Part shown: one piece after another, positions 60,427 through 64,000 of the stretch
How positions within the stretch are numbered: the stretch's first letter is position 1
Layout: each line of letters begins with the position of its first letter
Assembly: GCA_016218815.1 (NCBI GenBank)
Contig: JACRCX010000104.1
Location: 1 to 64,000 of the forward strand
DNA length: 64,000 nucleotides
Origin: Deltaproteobacteria bacterium
GTDB lineage: Bacteria; Myxococcota_A; Polyangia; DRWM01; JAAZOP01
Reading direction: 5' to 3'
Made by a program: the position numbers and the translations under genes
Notes under the pieces: generated by a model
Seen by the model: only the letters and a program-made list of their open reading frames with translations
What the model was told of the DNA's origin: nothing
Database searches by the model: none

Positions 60427-62810
60427 TTCGCCACGGGCTTCCGGTCGGGCGCCGCCGGAGCCGGGGGCGGCGCCGCAGACGGCTCGATCCGTACGCGCAG
60501 CTCGGCGCCCTCCGCGTCGAACGCGATCCGGTCGCCGGCCTTGGCGTCGCCGCCCAGGAGCATCTGCGCCAGGCGATCGAGGACCTCGCGGCGCACGACG
60601 CGGCGCACGGGGCGCGCGCCGAACTCCGGCGCGTCGCGGCGGGAAACCACCCACGCATCGACGGCCGGCGTGAAGGAGACCTCCACGCCCAGCGGACGCG
60701 CCAGGCCGGACGCCTCGTCCAGCGACAGCCGGGCGATGGCGCGCAGCGCGTCGTCGGACAGCGGTCGGAAGATCACGATCTCGTCGATGCGGTTGAGCAG
60801 CTCGGGCCGGTACGACCCGAGCAGCGCCTCGCGCATCGGCTCCTCGAGGTCCTCGCCCGGCTTGGCGTGCAGCGCGAGCATGCCCCCGACGTTGGTGGTC
60901 ATCACCACCACGCAGTGGGTGAAATCGAACAGGCGTCCCCGGGCGTCGCTGAGCCGACCGTCCTCCAGGAGCTGGAGCAGGATGTTGTGCACGTCGCCGT
61001 GCGCCTTCTCCATCTCGTCGAGCAGCAGGACCGAGTACGGCCGGCGCTTGATCGCCTCGGTCAGCACGCCGCCCTCCTCGGAATCCTTGTAGCCGGGAGG
61101 GGCGCCCAGCAGCCGGGCGACCATGTGCGCCTCGCGGAACTCGCTCATGTCCAGCCGGATCAGGCTCTGCGGGTCGTCGAACAGCGCCTCGGCCAGCTTG
61201 CGCGCCAGCTCCGTCTTCCCCACCCCCGTCGGTCCGGCGAAGAGGAACGACCCGATCGGCCGGCGCGGGTCGCGCAGGCCGAGCCGGCCGCGGCGCACGG
61301 CCCGGGTGACGCGGGTCACCGCGTCGTCCTGGCCCTTGATCGACTTCCCGAGCGTGTCGTCCAGCGCCCGCAGGCGGTCGGCCTCGCCGCGCATGAGCCG
61401 CGCGACCGGGATGTGCGTCCAGTTGCCGACCGTCTCGGCCACGTCGTCGCCGTCGATCGCCGGCCGGCCGGCGGAGGCGGCACGCGCGGCGGTGGAGTCC
61501 AAGAGGTGGATGGCGCGGGCCGGCAGGGCCGGCTCCTGGAGGTAGCGCTTGCCCAGCGTCCGGGCGGCGTCGAGGGCGTCCTTGGGGATCTCGAGGCCGT
61601 GGTGCCGGGCGAGGATGCCGCCCTGTACGGCGAGGATCGCGGCCAGATCGTCGCTCGACGGCTCCGCGATCGGAACGGCCTCGAACGCGTCCAGGAGCCG
61701 TCGTGCCTTGTCCTTCAGCCGTTGCGCGTCGTCGGGCGTGCCGAGCATCGCCATGCGCAGCCCGTGGCGCTCCGCGAGGTCGGCGAGGATCTCGTCCAGG
61801 CCGACGCCGGAGGTGGCGTTCTCCAGCATCGACGCATCGGGGATGCAGAGCAGGATGCGGTCGGCGTTGGACCGCAGCGCCTCCTCCAGCTTCGTCAGCC
61901 GGTCCTCCAGATCGCCGCGGGCGCGCGTGCCGGCGAGCAGCGAGACCAGGTCCAGCGCGGCGGCGGTCGAGGGGAGCCCGGCCGCCGGGCCGGACGAGGC
62001 GCCGGCCGACCCCGCCAGCTTCGCCAGCACCTCGGCCAGCACCGTCCTGCGGCCGCACCCGGACGGCCCGGCCAGGAAGGCGCAGCGCACGGTCCGCTGG
62101 CGCAGGACCGAGAGGACGGAGGAAACCTCGACCGCACGGCCGACGATCGGGGCGCGGCCCGCCGCGGCGCGCAGGGAGACGGTCCAGGGGACGGGCGGCG
62201 GAGCGCCGCCGGACTCCAGCGCCGGGACCGAGCCGGGCGCCGGGGTCGACGGCCCGGGAGCGGCGCGAGGGACGGCGGCGTGCGCCACGGTCGTCGCCTC
62301 GAGCTCCCGGGCGGCGGGAAGCACGCCCGCGGGAACGGTGGGCGCCGCTCCGGTGGCGGCAGGGCCCGAAAACGGCCCGGCCGTCTCCACCGCGGCGGCC
62401 AGCTCGGACGCCCGCAGCTCGAATTCGGAAAGTACCCGCTCCACCTCGGGCGAGCCGCAGCGCAGGGCGGCGACGGCCAGGGAGGCGGGGGTGAGGAGAG
62501 CTCCGGGGCCGGCGGCGGCCAGGGACAGCCGCGCGACGAGACGCTCGTCGAGGATGGGGCGCAGGCCGGCGGGGCCGCGCTTGCGCCGCGCCAGCGTCAC
62601 CTCGGCGAAGGAGGTCAACAGCCGCGGGTCCACCGCACGCCGCTCGACCGCCGTCCGCAGCTCGTCGCAGGCGGGAAACAGCACCGCCAGGACGTGCAAG
62701 GGCGTGATCTCCCCCTGCTGCCCCAGCTCGGCCTGCGCCAGCGCCTCGGCCAGCGCGTGGCGGGCAAAGGGGTCCAGGCGGCCCGCGATCTCCGGCGGGA
62801 CGACGGTCAT
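60423..62810 (-). CDS. ClpA/ClpB/ClpC-like AAA+ unfoldase with degenerate first ATPase domain
   Basis: A 795-residue protein of the double-AAA Clp class. An N-terminal ClpN-like repeat region lies at about 8-150 (EITPLHVLAVLF). The first AAA module (about 215-410) has a broken Walker A (GPSGCGRRT, Lys replaced by Arg) and a poor Walker B (ILLCIPDAS). The second (about 470-790) is intact: GPTGVGKTELARKLAEALF near 523, SVLLLDEMEKAH, LLQLLEDGRL and the ARPVRRVVRREV sensor-2 area. No clear ClpB middle coiled coil is visible. The ATG at 62810 overlaps the stop of the HtrA gene. It probably unfolds or remodels proteins using one active ring. Confidence 0.85.
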   Translation of the reverse strand: MTVVPPEIAGRLDPFARHALAEALAQAELGQQGEITPLHVLAVLFPACDELRTAVERRAVDPRLLTSFAEVTLARRKRGPAGLRPILDERLVARLSLAAAGPGALLTPASLAVAALRCGSPEVERVLSEFELRASELAAAVETAGPFSGPAATGAAPTVPAGVLPAARELEATTVAHAAVPRAAPGPSTPAPGSVPALESGGAPPPVPWTVSLRAAAGRAPIVGRAVEVSSVLSVLRQRTVRCAFLAGPSGCGRRTVLAEVLAKLAGSAGASSGPAAGLPSTAAALDLVSLLAGTRARGDLEDRLTKLEEALRSNADRILLCIPDASMLENATSGVGLDEILADLAERHGLRMAMLGTPDDAQRLKDKARRLLDAFEAVPIAEPSSDDLAAILAVQGGILARHHGLEIPKDALDAARTLGKRYLQEPALPARAIHLLDSTAARAASAGRPAIDGDDVAETVGNWTHIPVARLMRGEADRLRALDDTLGKSIKGQDDAVTRVTRAVRRGRLGLRDPRRPIGSFLFAGPTGVGKTELARKLAEALFDDPQSLIRLDMSEFREAHMVARLLGAPPGYKDSEEGGVLTEAIKRRPYSVLLLDEMEKAHGDVHNILLQLLEDGRLSDARGRLFDFTHCVVVMTTNVGGMLALHAKPGEDLEEPMREALLGSYRPELLNRIDEIVIFRPLSDDALRAIARLSLDEASGLARPLGVEVSFTPAVDAWVVSRRDAPEFGARPVRRVVRREVLDRLAQMLLGGDAKAGDRIAFDAEGAELRVRIEPSAAPPPAPAAPDRKPVAK

Positions 62811-63955
62811 TGCGGGACCTCCGTCGGGACGACCGTGACGTGTGCCGTGCCGCCGTCCCGCCAGACCTCGAGGTCGACGGGACGGCCGATCGCGGCGGTG
62901 GACACCGTCCAGGAGAAAAGAGCGGGACGATCGACCGGCTCGCCGCCGAAGCCGAGGATGACGTCGTTGGGACGCAACCCGCCTTGCGCGGCGGGGCCGT
63001 CCGGAACGACGTCCACGACGACGACGCGGCCGGCGCCGGCGACGGGCGAGGGCGGGATGCCGAGGCGCCGCACGTCTTCGGCCTCCAGCTTGCGCCACAG
63101 CACGCCGAGCCAGGAGCGTGCGATGTCTCCGTGGGCGACGATCTGCGGCAGCACCTGCTTGACCATGTTGATCGGAACGGCGAAGCCGATCCCTTGGCCC
63201 TCGGCGGTGATCATCGTGTTGATGCCGATCGCCCGGCCTTCCAGGTCGACGAGCGGACCGCCGGAGTTGCCCTGGTTGATCGAGGCGTCGGTCTGGATGA
63301 AGTCCGCGTACCCCGGTGTGTCGGCCTGCACCTCGCGTCCGACCGCGGAGATGATGCCGGCCGTGACCGTGTTGGCGAGCCCGAGCGCGTTGCCGATGGC
63401 CACGACGTAGTCGCCGACGCGCACGCCGTCCGAGTCTCCCAGCTCCAGCGGCGCCAGGCCCTCGACGTCGATGTCGAGCACCGCCAGATCGACCCGCTCG
63501 TCCTTGCCCACCAGCTTGGCGGGCGCCTCGCGGCCGTCGTCGAGTTGCACGGAGATGACGTCCGCGTGGTCGATCACGTGGTTGTTGGTCAAGATGTGGC
63601 CCTCGGCATCGATGATGAAGCCGGAGCCGAGCGATTCGGCGGTGCGCGGCACCCAGTACCGTCGGCCCCACGGGTCGACCATGATCTGCCGCGTCTGCTG
63701 GGCGGCAACGATGTTCACCACCGACGGCCGGATGCGCTGGATGAGCGGGGCGAGCGACGGCAGGGGACCCAGGACGCGCGGCACGTCGTCGACGGCTGCC
63801 GCCGCATCGCCCCCGGTCGCGGGAACGGGCGGCGGCAGCGGAGCCACCGCGGCATCCGCAGCGGGAACGGGCGGCGGACCCGAGTCGCCCGCGCCTCGAC
63901 CACAGCCCGCGGCGAGCACGCCGAAGGCCGCCAGGACGGGAAGTCGCCGGTGCAT
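62807..63955 (-). CDS. HtrA/DegP-type serine protease, lipoprotein, one PDZ domain
   Basis: A 382-residue exported protease. The signal ends in FGVLAAGC (Cys 18), unusual for HtrA proteins, which are normally periplasmic or membrane-spanning. A Pro/Ala linker follows. The catalytic triad is His 126 (TNNHVID), Asp 156 (RVDLAVLDI) and Ser 231 (NQGNSGGPL). The single PDZ domain begins near 285 and includes VPDGPAAQGGLRPNDVILG. It leads the HtrA/Clp/HAD operon; each gene overlaps the next by 4 bases. The promoter would lie at 63956-64000 or beyond the window. Confidence 0.92.
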   Translation of the reverse strand: MHRRLPVLAAFGVLAAGCGRGAGDSGPPPVPAADAAVAPLPPPVPATGGDAAAAVDDVPRVLGPLPSLAPLIQRIRPSVVNIVAAQQTRQIMVDPWGRRYWVPRTAESLGSGFIIDAEGHILTNNHVIDHADVISVQLDDGREAPAKLVGKDERVDLAVLDIDVEGLAPLELGDSDGVRVGDYVVAIGNALGLANTVTAGIISAVGREVQADTPGYADFIQTDASINQGNSGGPLVDLEGRAIGINTMITAEGQGIGFAVPINMVKQVLPQIVAHGDIARSWLGVLWRKLEAEDVRRLGIPPSPVAGAGRVVVVDVVPDGPAAQGGLRPNDVILGFGGEPVDRPALFSWTVSTAAIGRPVDLEVWRDGGTAHVTVVPTEVPQ

Positions 63956-64000
63956 GATGAAGAGCCCGCCTAGCAGCGCTCGCGCACCACCTGCACGTAG

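Overview
The window is about 70% GC, nearly filled with genes, and reads as a chromosomal segment of a member of the Myxococcota (deltaproteobacteria-type predatory or soil bacteria). The evidence is in the proteins. There are many lipoproteins with Asp/Ala/Gly-rich linkers after the lipobox, myxococcal cysteine-rich repeats (CGDGxxxxGExCDDGN), MopE-type repeats (CxxxDxDCDGxxDE), a probable MYXO-CTERM sorting tail, a Hanks-type kinase with one C-terminal membrane helix, a PATAN/DnaJ/TPR protein and an isolated pair of type III secretion-like genes. One tRNA gene, Leu(TAG), is visible. I see no rRNA genes, CRISPR array, intact transposon or prophage.

Layout. 0.1-4.9 kb (minus): a three-gene overlapping operon of two family 2 glycosyltransferases and a 1007-residue kinase-like/glycosyltransferase/glycosyltransferase/radical SAM fusion. 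5.0-6.8 kb (minus): a compact TIGR04255-family cassette with two unrecognised partners. 7-18 kb: a run of secreted lipoproteins, interrupted by tRNA-Leu, a truncated serine recombinase, a T2SG-like lipoprotein and a DUF5678/retropepsin-like pair. 18-24.6 kb (plus): a molybdenum hydroxylase locus (FAD subunit, a 2Fe-2S/Mo-subunit/MocA triple fusion and an XdhC-type maturation factor). 24.6-31 kb: a small coiled-coil protein, a BPL_N amidotransferase-like protein, a histone H1-like tail fused to two VOC domains, a GH31 lipoprotein and an exported protein. 31.9-37.6 kb: an M4 metalloprotease with thrombospondin type 3 repeats, a Mut7-C protein, and a Fic-variant/GNAT/ATP-grasp operon. 37.8-44.3 kb: a large cysteine-rich lipoprotein, a radical SAM protein fused to a complete lipoprotein, a small lipoprotein and a VWA lipoprotein. 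44.4-49.8 kb: housekeeping genes hisD, cysS and tmk plus the DnaJ/TPR protein. 49.8-56.6 kb (plus): three exported proteins (VWA/MopE, MopE/FGE-like, PDZ) directly behind tmk. 56.6-58.4 kb (minus): SctQ-like and SctP-like genes. 58.5-64 kb: a Ser/Thr kinase and a divergent HtrA lipoprotein/Clp-like AAA+/HAD operon.

A second layer is formed by small repeats between and inside genes. Five sequence-unrelated degenerate arrays share a 7-bp period, like the STRR repeats of cyanobacteria. An octamer element built on CGCAGAGA recurs and sits in frame inside the SctQ-like gene. A CCCTTCGAC...GCTCAGGGC element sits in frame inside the molybdenum hydroxylase. A 60-bp hairpin unit is duplicated at 19.1 kb.

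The least explained units are the kinase-like/GT/GT/rSAM fusion operon, the Fic-variant/GNAT/ATP-grasp operon, the H1-tail/VOC fusion, the rSAM-lipoprotein fusion and the HtrA/Clp/HAD operon. All functions are predictions from sequence reading. No database search was run.
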